A stretch of 64,000 nucleotides of DNA from Achromobacter sp. MFA1 R4. GTDB lineage: Bacteria; Pseudomonadota; Gammaproteobacteria; Burkholderiales; Burkholderiaceae_B. The stretch's first letter is position 1. Each line of letters opens with the position of its first letter. The stretch covers positions 5,158,086 through 5,222,085 of the forward strand of contig NZ_LT707065.1 of NCBI RefSeq assembly GCF_900156745.1, in the 5' to 3' direction. The notes under the pieces were generated by a model. That model was not told the origin of the DNA. It saw only the letters and a program-made list of their open reading frames with translations, and searched no databases. Shown piece by piece: positions 35,259 to 44,279 of the stretch. The translations under genes and the position numbers were made by a program.

Positions 35259-36770
35259 ATGTCCCTTCCCCGTCCCACTCTGGAAGCGCTGGACCAGGCC
35301 GCGCGCCGCATCGGCCTGAATCTAGACGACGCGACGCTGCGCGCCTACGACCGCATTCTGGAGGCCACGTTTGCCGACTATGACCAGGTCGATGCCTTGA
35401 TCGACCAGCCCCCGGTCGTGCGCTATCCGCGCACGCCGGGCGAGCAGCCCGAAGACAACCCGCTCAACGCCTGGTATGTGCGCACCGACATCGATGGCCG
35501 CCCCGGCGGCCCGCTGGCGGGCAAGCGCGTGGTGCTCAAGGACAACGTGTGCCTGGCCGGCGTGCCCATGATGAACGGCGCGGCCACGCTGCGCGGCTAT
35601 GTGCCGGACCAGGACGCGACGGTCGCCACCCGCATCCTGGACGCGGGCGGCCGCATCGTGGGCAAAGCGCACTGCGAGTATTTCTGCGTGTCGGGCAGCA
35701 GCCATACCAATGCCGCGGGCCCGGTGCGCAATCCGCGCAACCCCGACCATTCGGCGGGCGGCTCGTCCTCGGGCGCGGCGGCCCTGGTCGGCGCGGGCGA
35801 AGCCGACATGGCGATCGGCACCGACCAGGGCGGATCGGTGCGCATTCCCGCCGCGTACTCGGGCATTTACGGCATGAAGCCCACTCATGGCCTCATTCCC
35901 TACACCGGCATCATGCCGATTGAAATGACGCTGGACCACGCCGGCATCATGACTGCCACGGTGGCCGACAACGCCTTGCTGCTGGACGCCATCGCGGGCG
36001 CCGATGGCCTGGATCCGCGCCAGCAGAACCTGCCGGCCGGGCGCCCCGCCTATTGCGATGCGTTGGGCCAGCCGCTCAAGGGCTTGCGCATCGGGGTGGT
36101 GCCCGAAGGCTTTGGCTGGCACAACAGCGAACCCGAGGTCGACGATGGCGTGCGCCGGGCCGCCGCCGAACTGGCCGCGCTGGGCGCCGAGGTCATCGAG
36201 CTGCCGGTGCCCCTGCACCGCAAGGGCCACGCGATCTGGACGCCGATTGCCGTCGAAGGCACGACCCAGCAGATGAAGGGCTTCAACTACGGGACCAACT
36301 GGAAGGGCCTGTACGTGACCGGCCTGATGCAGGCGCAGCGCCACTGGCGCGACCACGCCGACGAATTCCCCCACGACGTCAAGACCTGCCTGCTGGCCGG
36401 CGAGTATTTCTACGCGCGCTACGGCGGCCAGTACTATGGCAAGGCGCAAAACCTCGCGCGGCGCCTGCGCCAGGCCTATGATCAGGCTTTGGCCCGCGTC
36501 GACGTGCTGCTGATGCCGACGGTGCCGATGCGCGCGCCGCGCCTCATCGACGCCGGCGCGGCGCCCGACCTCTTCGTGACCCGCGCCCTTGAAATGAACG
36601 CCAACACCGCGCCCTTCGACGTCACTGGCCACCCGGCCATTTCCGTGCCCTGCGCCCTGCGCGATGGCCTGCCGGTTGGCATGATGCTGATCGGCCGCCA
36701 TTTCGACGAATCGACGCTGTACCGCGCCGCCCATGCTTTCGAGCGTTCGCTCGACTGGACGGCGCTGTGA
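35259..36770 (+). CDS. Amidase (amidase-signature family)
   Basis: The product has 503 residues. The catalytic Ser-Ser-Lys set is visible: Lys in VVLKDNVCLAG, and the glycine/serine-rich AGGSSSGAAALVGAGEADMAIGTDQGGSVRIPA with both serines. It hydrolyses a carboxamide to an acid and ammonia in the cytoplasm. It is of the amidase-signature type, not the nitrilase-type aliphatic amidase AmiE that AmiC/AmiR control in Pseudomonas. It lies between the amide transporter and the amiC-like gene, whose GTG overlaps its stop. Confidence 0.92.
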   Translation: MSLPRPTLEALDQAARRIGLNLDDATLRAYDRILEATFADYDQVDALIDQPPVVRYPRTPGEQPEDNPLNAWYVRTDIDGRPGGPLAGKRVVLKDNVCLAGVPMMNGAATLRGYVPDQDATVATRILDAGGRIVGKAHCEYFCVSGSSHTNAAGPVRNPRNPDHSAGGSSSGAAALVGAGEADMAIGTDQGGSVRIPAAYSGIYGMKPTHGLIPYTGIMPIEMTLDHAGIMTATVADNALLLDAIAGADGLDPRQQNLPAGRPAYCDALGQPLKGLRIGVVPEGFGWHNSEPEVDDGVRRAAAELAALGAEVIELPVPLHRKGHAIWTPIAVEGTTQQMKGFNYGTNWKGLYVTGLMQAQRHWRDHADEFPHDVKTCLLAGEYFYARYGGQYYGKAQNLARRLRQAYDQALARVDVLLMPTVPMRAPRLIDAGAAPDLFVTRALEMNANTAPFDVTGHPAISVPCALRDGLPVGMMLIGRHFDESTLYRAAHAFERSLDWTAL

Positions 36771-37906
36771 GCCCCGCACATGGCCATCGGGTCGGCCTGC
36801 TGTTTTCGCACGAAAGCCTGACGGCGGCCACCGAGGTCACCCAGGAAAACGCTACCCTGCTGGCCATCGACGAGGTCAATGCCGCCGGCGGCATTGCCGG
36901 CGTGCCGCTGATCCCGGTGCGTGCCCAGGTCGGCGCGCAGCCGCCCGATTACCGCCAGGCCGCCGAGTGGCTGTGCGACGTGCAGCGCGTGCCGCTGATC
37001 TTCGGCACGCATATGTCCAGCACCCGCAAGGCGGTGCTGCCCGTCATCGAAAGCCGCCGCGCGCTGCTGTTCTACGCCACGCTGTACGAAGGCTTCGAGT
37101 ATTCCCCGAACTGCTTCTACGGCGGCTCGGTGCCCAACCAGAACTCGGTGCAACTGGCCAGCTATGTCATCCGGCACTTTGGCAACCGGGTGTTTTTCAT
37201 TGGCGGCCAGTATGTCTACCCCCGCGAGTCCAACCGCATCATGCGCGAGCTGTATGAACAGGCGGGCGGCGAGGTGGTCGACGAGGTCTATCTGCCGCTG
37301 AACGCCCCGCAGGAGGACGTGACCCAGGTGCTCAAGCGCGCGGTGGCGCTTTGCCCGGACGCCATTTACTCGACGATGGTCGGGCGTGACATCGTCAAGC
37401 TGTATCGCGCCTACCGCGAACTGGGCCTGGACCCCGCCCGCATGCCCATCGTCAGCCTCGCCACCAACGAGACCGACGTCGCCGCGCTGACCGCCGAACA
37501 GGCCGAAGGGCACATCACGGCCGCGCCGTATTTCGCCACCCTGGACACCGAGCCCAGCCGACGCTTTGCCCAGGCCTATCGCGCCCGCTTCGGTGAAGAC
37601 AGCCCGATCACGGCCGGCGCCGAGGCCGCGTATTTCCAGGTGCATCTGGTTGCCCTGGCCGCGCGCCAGGCCGGCAGCCTGGCCCCGCCCGATCTGGTGC
37701 GGGCGCTGGACGGCGCCCAGTTCGAGGCGCCGCAGGGCCTGGTCACCATAGACGGCGACACGCAGCACACCTCGCTCTGGCCGCGCATCGCCCGCATCAA
37801 TGCCCAGCGGCAGTTTGAAATCATTTATGCCGCGCGTGCCGCGGTGCGGCCGGTGCCGTACCTGGTGGACCACGCGCTGGACCCTGAGGCCCTGGCGCTA
37901 CCGTGA
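36767..37906 (+). CDS. amiC: AmiC-like cytoplasmic amide sensor
   Basis: The product has 379 residues of the type I binding-protein fold but no signal peptide. It starts with a GTG overlapping the amidase stop. HRVGLLFSHESLTA, THMSSTRKAVLPVIE and YEGFEYSPNCFYGGSVPNQN align with AmiC-type sensors. It is probably the amide-controlled negative regulator that sequesters the AmiR-like protein encoded next (4-bp overlap). It is also a paralogue of the exported binding protein at the operon start. Confidence 0.85.
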   Translation: MSPAHGHRVGLLFSHESLTAATEVTQENATLLAIDEVNAAGGIAGVPLIPVRAQVGAQPPDYRQAAEWLCDVQRVPLIFGTHMSSTRKAVLPVIESRRALLFYATLYEGFEYSPNCFYGGSVPNQNSVQLASYVIRHFGNRVFFIGGQYVYPRESNRIMRELYEQAGGEVVDEVYLPLNAPQEDVTQVLKRAVALCPDAIYSTMVGRDIVKLYRAYRELGLDPARMPIVSLATNETDVAALTAEQAEGHITAAPYFATLDTEPSRRFAQAYRARFGEDSPITAGAEAAYFQVHLVALAARQAGSLAPPDLVRALDGAQFEAPQGLVTIDGDTQHTSLWPRIARINAQRQFEIIYAARAAVRPVPYLVDHALDPEALALP

Positions 37907-38511
37907 CTGCTCCCCCGACCCGGCCCGGCCGCAGCATCACGGCGCTGCGTGAACTCAATGGCCTGCGTGTGCTGGTTCTGCACCCGCAAGACGCCGAGTC
38001 GCGCCTGTTGATGTCGCACTTGAAGCGCATCGGGTGCGTGCCGACCCAGCAATGGCCACTGCCCGAAAAGCTCGGCGCCGACGCCGACGTGGTGGTCCTG
38101 CCCATCGAGGAAGACCAGCGCGACGCGATCCAGAAGCTGGCCGACGGCTTGAACGAGCTGAGCCCGCCGTTGGTCGGCATCGTCGAATACGAAAACCCGG
38201 CCACGTTGCAACTGGTGCTGCAAAGCGGCTGCACCGGCGTCATCGAACGCCCCATCCGGCCCTTCGGTCTCCTGACCCAGCTCCTGCTGGCGCGCACCGC
38301 CTGGCGTCAGCAGGCCGCCACGCTGGCCCACGTGCGCAAGCTGGAAGACCGTTACGCCGCCGTCAGCAAGGTCGCCACCGCGAAAACCCTGCTGATCGCC
38401 CGCGAGGGCATTACCGAACACGAAGCGCACCGCCGTATCCAGGGCCGCGCCATGGCCACGCGCTCCTCGCTGGAAGACGTGGCGCAAACCATCATCAACG
38501 AACTCTCCTGA
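37903..38511 (+). CDS. amiR: AmiR-like ANTAR transcription antiterminator
   Basis: The product has 202 residues. A degenerate receiver-like domain (residues 20-135) lacks an obvious phospho-acceptor. A coiled-coil then leads to the ANTAR domain, KVATAKTLLIAREGITEHEAHRRI. It would bind hairpins in the operon leader RNA and prevent termination. The GTG start overlaps amiC by 4 bp, as expected for co-production of a sensor/effector pair. Confidence 0.88.
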   Translation: MTAPPTRPGRSITALRELNGLRVLVLHPQDAESRLLMSHLKRIGCVPTQQWPLPEKLGADADVVVLPIEEDQRDAIQKLADGLNELSPPLVGIVEYENPATLQLVLQSGCTGVIERPIRPFGLLTQLLLARTAWRQQAATLAHVRKLEDRYAAVSKVATAKTLLIAREGITEHEAHRRIQGRAMATRSSLEDVAQTIINELS

Positions 38512-38515
38512 TCCC

Positions 38516-39670
38516 ATGTCCGCCTTCTCCTTCCAGACCGTCGCCCACATCCTTGTTGAACCTGGCCTGGCCCGCCGCTTGGGCGCCCCGCTGCGCGAAC
38601 GTCATGCCGGCGCGCGAGCCGTGCTGGTAACGGACGCCTTCTTGCACCGCAGCGGCGCGCTGGCGCCGGCGCTGGACAGCCTGGCCGACCACGGCTGGCA
38701 AACCCTGGTCATCGACGATGTCGTCGCCGACCCGCCCGAATCCGTGGTCCAGGCCGCCGCCGAGCGCGCGCGACAGTTCAATGCCGACGTGGTCATCGGC
38801 TTTGGCGGCGGTTCGTCGATGGACGTGGCCAAGCTGGTGGCCGTGCTGTGCAAGAGCGAGCAGCCCCTGTCGGCCATGTACGGCATCAATCAGGTCACCG
38901 GCTCGCGCCTGCCGCTGATCCAGGTGCCGACCACGGCCGGCACCGGCTCGGAAGTCACGCCCATTTCCATCGTGACCACGGGCGCCACCACCAAAAGCGG
39001 CGTGGTCGCGCCGCAGTTGTACGCCGATGCGGCCTTCCTGGATGCCGAACTGACCGTCGGCCTGCCGTCTTCAGCCACCGCCGCCACCGGCGTGGACGCC
39101 ATGGTGCATGCCATCGAGGCCTATACCAGCAAGCGCCTGAAGAATCCCCTGTCCGATCATCTGGCCATCCTGGCGCTGAAGCTGCTTTCCGCCAACCTGC
39201 TCACGGTCTGCCGCGACGGCGCCAATATGCAGGCCCGTTCGGACATGCTGCTGGGCGCCATGCTGGCGGGCCAGGCCTTCGCCAATGCCCCCGTGGGCGG
39301 CGTTCATGCCTTGGCCTATCCGATCGGCGGCATTTTCCATGTGCCGCACGGGTTGTCGAACGCGCTGGTGCTGCCCGCCGTGCTGCACTTCAACGCGCAG
39401 GCGGCGGCGCCCCTCTACGCAGAGCTGGGACAGGCCGTGGGCCTGCCGCCCGCCGCCGACGCGGCAGCAGGCGCGGCCGCCTTCATCGCCTTTCTGGAAG
39501 ACCTGATCCGTCAGGCCGAACTGCCACTGGGCCTGCGCGCCGTCGGCATCGGCGAGGCGGATCTGCCCGGCTTGGCCAGCGCCGCCATGGCCCAGCAGCG
39601 CCTGCTGATGAACAATCCGCTGCCGATAGACGAAGCCCAGGCCCTGGAGATCTATCGCGCTGCCTACTGA
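38516..39670 (+). CDS. Iron-containing alcohol dehydrogenase
   Basis: The product has 384 residues of the group III Fe-ADH family. The NAD-binding segment is VIGFGGGSSMDVAKL, followed by PTTAGTGSEVTPI. The metal ligands lie in D/H-rich segments: MVHAIEAYTS, GGVHALAYPIGGIFHVPHG. It is 4 bp after amiR and probably oxidises or reduces an alcohol or aldehyde related to the amide substrate. The substrate is not determined. Confidence 0.88.
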   Translation: MSAFSFQTVAHILVEPGLARRLGAPLRERHAGARAVLVTDAFLHRSGALAPALDSLADHGWQTLVIDDVVADPPESVVQAAAERARQFNADVVIGFGGGSSMDVAKLVAVLCKSEQPLSAMYGINQVTGSRLPLIQVPTTAGTGSEVTPISIVTTGATTKSGVVAPQLYADAAFLDAELTVGLPSSATAATGVDAMVHAIEAYTSKRLKNPLSDHLAILALKLLSANLLTVCRDGANMQARSDMLLGAMLAGQAFANAPVGGVHALAYPIGGIFHVPHGLSNALVLPAVLHFNAQAAAPLYAELGQAVGLPPAADAAAGAAAFIAFLEDLIRQAELPLGLRAVGIGEADLPGLASAAMAQQRLLMNNPLPIDEAQALEIYRAAY

Positions 39671-39676
39671 AGCCGG

Positions 39677-40435
39677 TCACCCCATCGGCAGCCCGGCGTG
39701 TCTCCAGCCTTCGATTCCCCCGGCCAGGTAGAACGCCTCCACCCCGCGCGCCCGCAGCGCCAGTGCGACGCTCTGGCTGACTTCATGGCCATGGACGCAG
39801 TAGACGATGGCGGGCTGGCCGCGGGCGATGTCGTGCTGCCATTGCCCGGCCAAGGCAGGATCGCGCCATGGCGCGCCGGGGATCTTGTCCTGCGCGTTGT
39901 CGAAGACCGCGCGCCGCCGCACGTCGATGATGGGGGTGTCCGCCTGCCCTGCCGCCTCTGACGGCGACACGCCCAGCGGCGCGCTGGCGGTCTCGATGAG
40001 CCGCGCATACTCGGGAGCGATGGTTTCCCAACGAACTTGCGCCAGGCAGGCGTCCACGTAGGTGCTGGCCTGGCCGTCGAAGCCGTCCTGAAATGCTGCG
40101 CGGTCTGACATCTCCAGCGCCAGCAGGATCGTGGCGCCGGCCGGCAGTTGGGCGAGGTCGTCCGTCCAATGATTGATCAGCCTGGCCTCGCGCCCGGACC
40201 ACGACAGGGTCGCCCACCCTGCCCCTTCCCATTTTGATAAGGCCAACGCCGTGAAATCCGCGCGCCAGCCGTCCACCGATCCGAAATCCCGCTCCAGGGC
40301 CACCGACAGCCCGCCTTGGGGAATGACGCCATCGCCGCCGAGGTAATTCCTGGTGGCGTCGCTGCGCAGCGGCGTGCCGCGCCGACCGGGAACCTGTACC
40401 GGATCCCGCGCCTGTGGTTTGGTCAACGTATTCAT
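39677..40435 (-). CDS. SOD-like/rhodanese fusion of the chr operon (ChrC-ChrE-like)
   Basis: The product has 252 residues. Residues about 30-145 resemble the C-terminal half of Fe/Mn superoxide dismutase (WEGAGWATLSWSG, then AQVRWETIAPEYARL). The usual metal motif DVWEHAY is replaced by EMSDRAA, so the ligand Asp and His appear lost. Residues about 165-250 are a rhodanese domain with IIDVRRRAVFD and active loop CVHGHEVSQ. In Cupriavidus chr operons, ChrC (SOD) and ChrE (rhodanese-like) are separate. Here they are joined. It is 43 bp downstream of chrA. GGAGCG precedes the ATG at 40435. Confidence 0.8.
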   Translation of the reverse strand: MNTLTKPQARDPVQVPGRRGTPLRSDATRNYLGGDGVIPQGGLSVALERDFGSVDGWRADFTALALSKWEGAGWATLSWSGREARLINHWTDDLAQLPAGATILLALEMSDRAAFQDGFDGQASTYVDACLAQVRWETIAPEYARLIETASAPLGVSPSEAAGQADTPIIDVRRRAVFDNAQDKIPGAPWRDPALAGQWQHDIARGQPAIVYCVHGHEVSQSVALALRARGVEAFYLAGGIEGWRHAGLPMG

Positions 40436-40478
40436 GATGACGCTCCTGGGAGGGTTGCGTGGGCGCGGCGGTGCGGGC

Positions 40479-41861
40479 TCACAGCACAAGTTTCACTACC
40501 AGTCCAATGGCAGCGCATGCCCCGATGACTTCGATAACGCCGCGCTTGAACTTGAACAGCGCGATGGCCGCGGCCAGGGCGATCAGCGCCGAGCCCAGGT
40601 CGAAGCGCCCTGCCAGGCCGTCGGGCCACAGGACGTGGTAGCCGAAGAACACCGCCAGGTTGAGGATGACGCCCACCACGGCGGCAGTGATGGCCGTGAG
40701 CGGCGCGGTGAACTTCAGGTCTTCCTTGGTCGCTTCAACCAGCGGGCCGCCAGCCAGAACGAACAGGAACGACGGCAGGAAGGTGAACCAGGTGACGACA
40801 GTGGCAGCCAGCGCGCCGGCCAGGAACAAGGCATCGGGGCCCATGAGCGCCTGGGCGTAGCCGCCGACAAAGCCCACGAAGGCGACCACCATGATGAGCG
40901 GCCCGGGCGTGGTTTCTCCCAACGCCAGTCCGTCGATCATCTGAATCGGCGTCAGCCAGGCATACGTGTCGACCGCGCCCTGATAGATATAGGGAAGCAC
41001 GGCATACGCGCCGCCGAAAGTCAGGAAGGCCGCTTTCGTGAAGAACCAGCCCATCTGTGTGTAGGCGCCCTGCCAGCCATACGTGGCCGTCAGCAAGGCC
41101 ATGGGCACGGCCCAGAGCAAGGCCCCTGTCGCCAGAATGGCCGCCAGGCGTGTCCAGCGAAAGCGGGCGTGCGCGGGCGTGGGCGTGTCGTCGTCAACCA
41201 GCGCGGGACCGAACCCCCGGCCGCCGGCGCCGTGACGCACGCCAGTCCGAAAATGGTCAGGCCAGCGCTTGCCTGCGATGAAGCCGATCAGCGCGGCGGC
41301 CGCGACGATCAGCGGAAACGGCACATGCAATGCAAAGATCGCCACGAAGGCGGCGCCCGCGATGCTCCACAGCACCGGGCTCTTGAGCGCGCGCGACCCG
41401 ATGCGGTGCGCCGCATGCAGGACGATCGCGGTGACTGCCGGCTTGATGCCGTAGAAGATCCCGGCGATGACGGGGACGTCGCCGTGGGCCACGTAGACCC
41501 AGGACAAGCCGATCAGGATGAACAGCGAAGGCAGCACGAACAGCGCGCCGGCGACAATGCCGCCCCAGGTGCGGTGCAGCAGCCAGCCGATGTAGGTCGC
41601 CAGTTGCTGGGCTTCCGGCCCGGGCAGCAGCATGCAGTAGTTCAGCGCATGCAGAAAGCGGCGTTCGCTGATCCAGCGGCGGCGCTCCACCAGTTCGGTG
41701 TGCATGATGGCGATCTGACCGGCTGGTCCGCCAAAGCTGATGAAGCCCAGCTTCAGCCAGAACCAGAAGGCCTGGGCAAAGCTGACGGGCTGCGGTGTTT
41801 CCGCGGGCGCGCCGGCGGGCGTGACCGGTGCTGCCAGGGTGTCCTGCGTGCGGGTATTCAT
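40479..41861 (-). CDS. chrA: Chromate transporter ChrA
   Basis: This bidomain CHR-family transporter has 460 residues. Each half begins with a related motif: [24 protein letters not shown] in the first and [19 protein letters not shown] in the second. About ten hydrophobic helices follow. It exports chromate from the cytoplasm. The start overlaps the chrB stop by 4 bp. Confidence 0.93.
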   Translation of the reverse strand: MNTRTQDTLAAPVTPAGAPAETPQPVSFAQAFWFWLKLGFISFGGPAGQIAIMHTELVERRRWISERRFLHALNYCMLLPGPEAQQLATYIGWLLHRTWGGIVAGALFVLPSLFILIGLSWVYVAHGDVPVIAGIFYGIKPAVTAIVLHAAHRIGSRALKSPVLWSIAGAAFVAIFALHVPFPLIVAAAALIGFIAGKRWPDHFRTGVRHGAGGRGFGPALVDDDTPTPAHARFRWTRLAAILATGALLWAVPMALLTATYGWQGAYTQMGWFFTKAAFLTFGGAYAVLPYIYQGAVDTYAWLTPIQMIDGLALGETTPGPLIMVVAFVGFVGGYAQALMGPDALFLAGALAATVVTWFTFLPSFLFVLAGGPLVEATKEDLKFTAPLTAITAAVVGVILNLAVFFGYHVLWPDGLAGRFDLGSALIALAAAIALFKFKRGVIEVIGACAAIGLVVKLVL

Positions 41862-42796
41862 GTTGCGGCCTCTTTTCCAAAGCTGGCCGCCAAACCGTCG
41901 AAAACACCGCAGGCCAGGGCAAGCAACTGATCGTCGTCGGGGATGGTGTCGCGCAGCCCGGCCAGGACTTGCTCGACCCCCGCCGCCTCGGCGGGTTGGA
42001 CGCCACCGACATCCAGGTAGTGCACGATGGCGCCCAGGCGTTCGAGCGCGGGGTTGTGCAAGCCAAACGCCGCCAACAGCGTCTCAAACGTCACCAGCGC
42101 GCCCACGTGCGAAAACATTGCGCCATCGAAGTCGAAACCCAGCGCATCGCGGGGACAATCGGCCGGTGATGAGAGCCAGAGGATGCGGGCTTCTGGATCG
42201 ATATGCCGGCGGATCAGCCAGGCGCTGGCCAACCGGTCCACCCAAGGGCGGGCGCGGGTGGCCCAGGTCCGGCCTCGGTAATCGGCCGTGGGCAGACGGG
42301 GAACGGCCGTGCTTACCGGATGCGGTTCATCAGGCGACAAGGCGCGACTGGCGCCCTCTTCCAGCGCGGTCAGCGCGGCCTGCGCCTGCCGCTGCGCCTC
42401 GCCCGCAAAAAAGTCGATCCCGGAAATCTGCGTGAACCGCTTGCGCAGCTTGCGCGCCTGTTTGAGCGTTTCCATGGCAGTTGCGGTCGTGAGCGCGGCG
42501 CGGGCCTGCGCCACTTCCTGCATCAGCTCGGCATAGTCGGCCGAACGGTCGAACAGCGCGCGAAACTCGCCCTCGTCCGCCGGGGAACAGGCGGCCGCCT
42601 GCAGCAGAAACACGCTGCCCCCGTTATCGCGCACATCTTGCGCGATGGCCGCCAGATCGCTGTCCTGTTGACCGGGCAACAGGTAGACCCCGTCACGCAA
42701 CACGGCGGCCCCGCAGGACTTCAGGGCTCGCCAGGCGCGCATGCGGGCGGTGGCGTTTTCAGTAGACAGCGAAAGGATGAGGATTAGCCAGTTCAT
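41858..42796 (-). CDS. chrB: Chromate-resistance regulator ChrB
   Basis: The product has 312 residues. The ChrB N terminus [20 protein letters not shown] and the C-terminal domain with [21 protein letters not shown] are characteristic. It acts as a chromate-responsive regulator of the operon in related bacteria. The ATG at 42796 is favoured over an open extension to 42856. It is divergent from arsR, sharing a 116-bp control region. Confidence 0.9.
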   Translation of the reverse strand: MNWLILILSLSTENATARMRAWRALKSCGAAVLRDGVYLLPGQQDSDLAAIAQDVRDNGGSVFLLQAAACSPADEGEFRALFDRSADYAELMQEVAQARAALTTATAMETLKQARKLRKRFTQISGIDFFAGEAQRQAQAALTALEEGASRALSPDEPHPVSTAVPRLPTADYRGRTWATRARPWVDRLASAWLIRRHIDPEARILWLSSPADCPRDALGFDFDGAMFSHVGALVTFETLLAAFGLHNPALERLGAIVHYLDVGGVQPAEAAGVEQVLAGLRDTIPDDDQLLALACGVFDGLAASFGKEAAT

Positions 42797-42912
42797 GAGA
42801 AGAGCGTACTGCGTAATTGTTGTGGACGCTACATCTATGTAGAGATTCATACACAAATAAATTGCCAGATTTCAATTGCTTAATAGTTCAATAATCGTTG
42901 TATCATCGACTC
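42797..42912. promoter_or_regulatory. Shared chrB/arsR divergent control region
   Basis: This AT-rich 116 bp contains two TTCAAT copies 16 bp apart (42871-42876, 42887-42892) around GCTTAATAG, a plausible ArsR operator region. A perfect dyad was not found, and the promoters are not clear enough to place. Confidence 0.4.
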
Positions 42913-43239
42913 ATGAACGAAGACCAAGCCATCATGGCGCTCGGCGCCCTTGCCCATCCCCAACGATTGCGGACGTTTCGCGCCCTGGTCGTGGCCGGGC
43001 CGCCCGGATTGACGCCCAGCGTGCTGGCGGAGCAGCTTGAGGTCGCGCGAAACACGCTGTCCTTCCATTTGAAAGAGCTTGCGCATGCCGGCCTGGTCAG
43101 CGTCGAGCAACAAGGACGCAATCTGATTTACCGCGCCGATTTCTCGCGCATGAACGGATTGCTCGGCTATCTCACCGAACACTGCTGCCAGGGCGAATCT
43201 TGCGAGGCGTCCGTCCCGGGCGCCTGCACGACCTGCTGA
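42913..43239 (+). CDS. arsR: ArsR-family arsenic-responsive repressor
   Basis: This winged-helix repressor has 108 residues. LAEQLEVARNTLSFHLKELAHAGLV is the recognition region, followed by the wing VEQQGRNLIYRAD. It lacks the classic ELCVCDL metal site. It has cysteines near the C terminus instead (HCCQGESC and TTC), as in ArsR proteins that sense trivalent arsenic there. It heads the ars operon. Confidence 0.88.
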   Translation: MNEDQAIMALGALAHPQRLRTFRALVVAGPPGLTPSVLAEQLEVARNTLSFHLKELAHAGLVSVEQQGRNLIYRADFSRMNGLLGYLTEHCCQGESCEASVPGACTTC

Positions 43240-43252
43240 TCAGGAGCTTTCC

Positions 43253-43765
43253 ATGAAGCGCTTTCACGTTCACCTGCACGTCGATGACCTCTCCGCGAAC
43301 ATCGGTTTCTACTCCCGGCTGTTCGCCTGCGAGCCGGCCCGCGTCGAATCCGATTACGCAAAGTGGATGCTGGACGATCCACCGGTCAATTTTGCGATCT
43401 CGACCCGCGGCAATACCCAGGGCGTCGACCATTTCGGGATACAGGCCGACAGCGCCGACGAGCTGGCCGCGCTGAAGTCCCGGGCCAATGCCGCCGCCCT
43501 GTCCCTGCAGGACCAGGGTGAAACGGCCTGCTGCTACGCGCGCAGCGAGAAATACTGGATCACCGACCCCCAGGGGCTGGCGTGGGAACACTTCCACACC
43601 CTGGGCACGATTCCCGTCTTTGGCGAATCGCACGGCACGGCTACCGGCCAGCCGCAGACGCCCGCCTGCTGTCCGCCGGCAGCCACTGCCCGAGTCAAAA
43701 CCCAAGCGCCGGCCCCGGCCGGTTGCTGCGTCCCCAACCCGAATTCCGCTTCCCCCTGCTGCTAG
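43253..43765 (+). CDS. arsI: ArsI-like C-As lyase (vicinal oxygen chelate family)
   Basis: The product has 170 residues. The glyoxalase-like fold begins KRFHVHLHVDDLSANIGFYSRLF. The vicinal cysteine pair C93-C94 (ACCYARSEKYW) matches the site that binds trivalent organoarsenicals in ArsI. The metal ligands H60 and the glutamate in WEHFHT fit. The C terminus is cysteine-rich (ACC, GCC, PCC). It would demethylate methylarsenite. Good ribosome site AGGAG. Lies between arsR and arsC. Confidence 0.85.
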   Translation: MKRFHVHLHVDDLSANIGFYSRLFACEPARVESDYAKWMLDDPPVNFAISTRGNTQGVDHFGIQADSADELAALKSRANAAALSLQDQGETACCYARSEKYWITDPQGLAWEHFHTLGTIPVFGESHGTATGQPQTPACCPPAATARVKTQAPAPAGCCVPNPNSASPCC

Positions 43766-43774
43766 GACCACCCC

Positions 43775-44275
43775 ATGTCGCACTCTCCTTTCAATGTGCT
43801 CTTTCTCTGCACCGGCAACTCCGCACGCTCCATCCTGGCCGAAGGGCTGCTCAATGGCCTGGGCGGCGAGCGCTTTCGCGCCTACTCCGCCGGCAGCTCG
43901 CCCAAGGGCGAGGTCCATCCGCTGGCCGTCGCCACGCTGGGATCGTATTCGCTGCCCACGGCGGGCTATCGCAGCAAAAGCTGGGACGAGTTCGCGGCGC
44001 CCGACGCCCCGAAAATGGACTTCATCATCACGGTGTGCGACAACGCCGCGGGCGAAGTCTGCCCGGTATGGCCCGGCCAGCCCATGACCGCGCATTGGGG
44101 CGTGCCGGACCCCGCCGCCCATGAAGGCAGCGAAGAAGAACGCCTCAAGGCCTTTCACGATGCGGCCCGTATGCTCAAGCGGCGCATCGAACTCTTCCTG
44201 TCCTTGCCGCTGGACCGCCTGGATGCGCTGTCGCTCCAGCATGAGCTGCGCGGCATCGGCCAATCGGGGGAGTGA
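43775..44275 (+). CDS. arsC: Arsenate reductase, low-molecular-weight phosphatase type
   Basis: The product has 166 residues. The LMW-phosphatase P-loop CTGNSARS begins at C12, and further redox cysteines lie in VCDNAAGEVC. It reduces arsenate to arsenite before efflux. It lies between arsI and the arsenite permease gene. A second, unrelated arsenate reductase is encoded downstream. Confidence 0.9.
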   Translation: MSHSPFNVLFLCTGNSARSILAEGLLNGLGGERFRAYSAGSSPKGEVHPLAVATLGSYSLPTAGYRSKSWDEFAAPDAPKMDFIITVCDNAAGEVCPVWPGQPMTAHWGVPDPAAHEGSEEERLKAFHDAARMLKRRIELFLSLPLDRLDALSLQHELRGIGQSGE

Positions 44276-44279
44276 ATCG

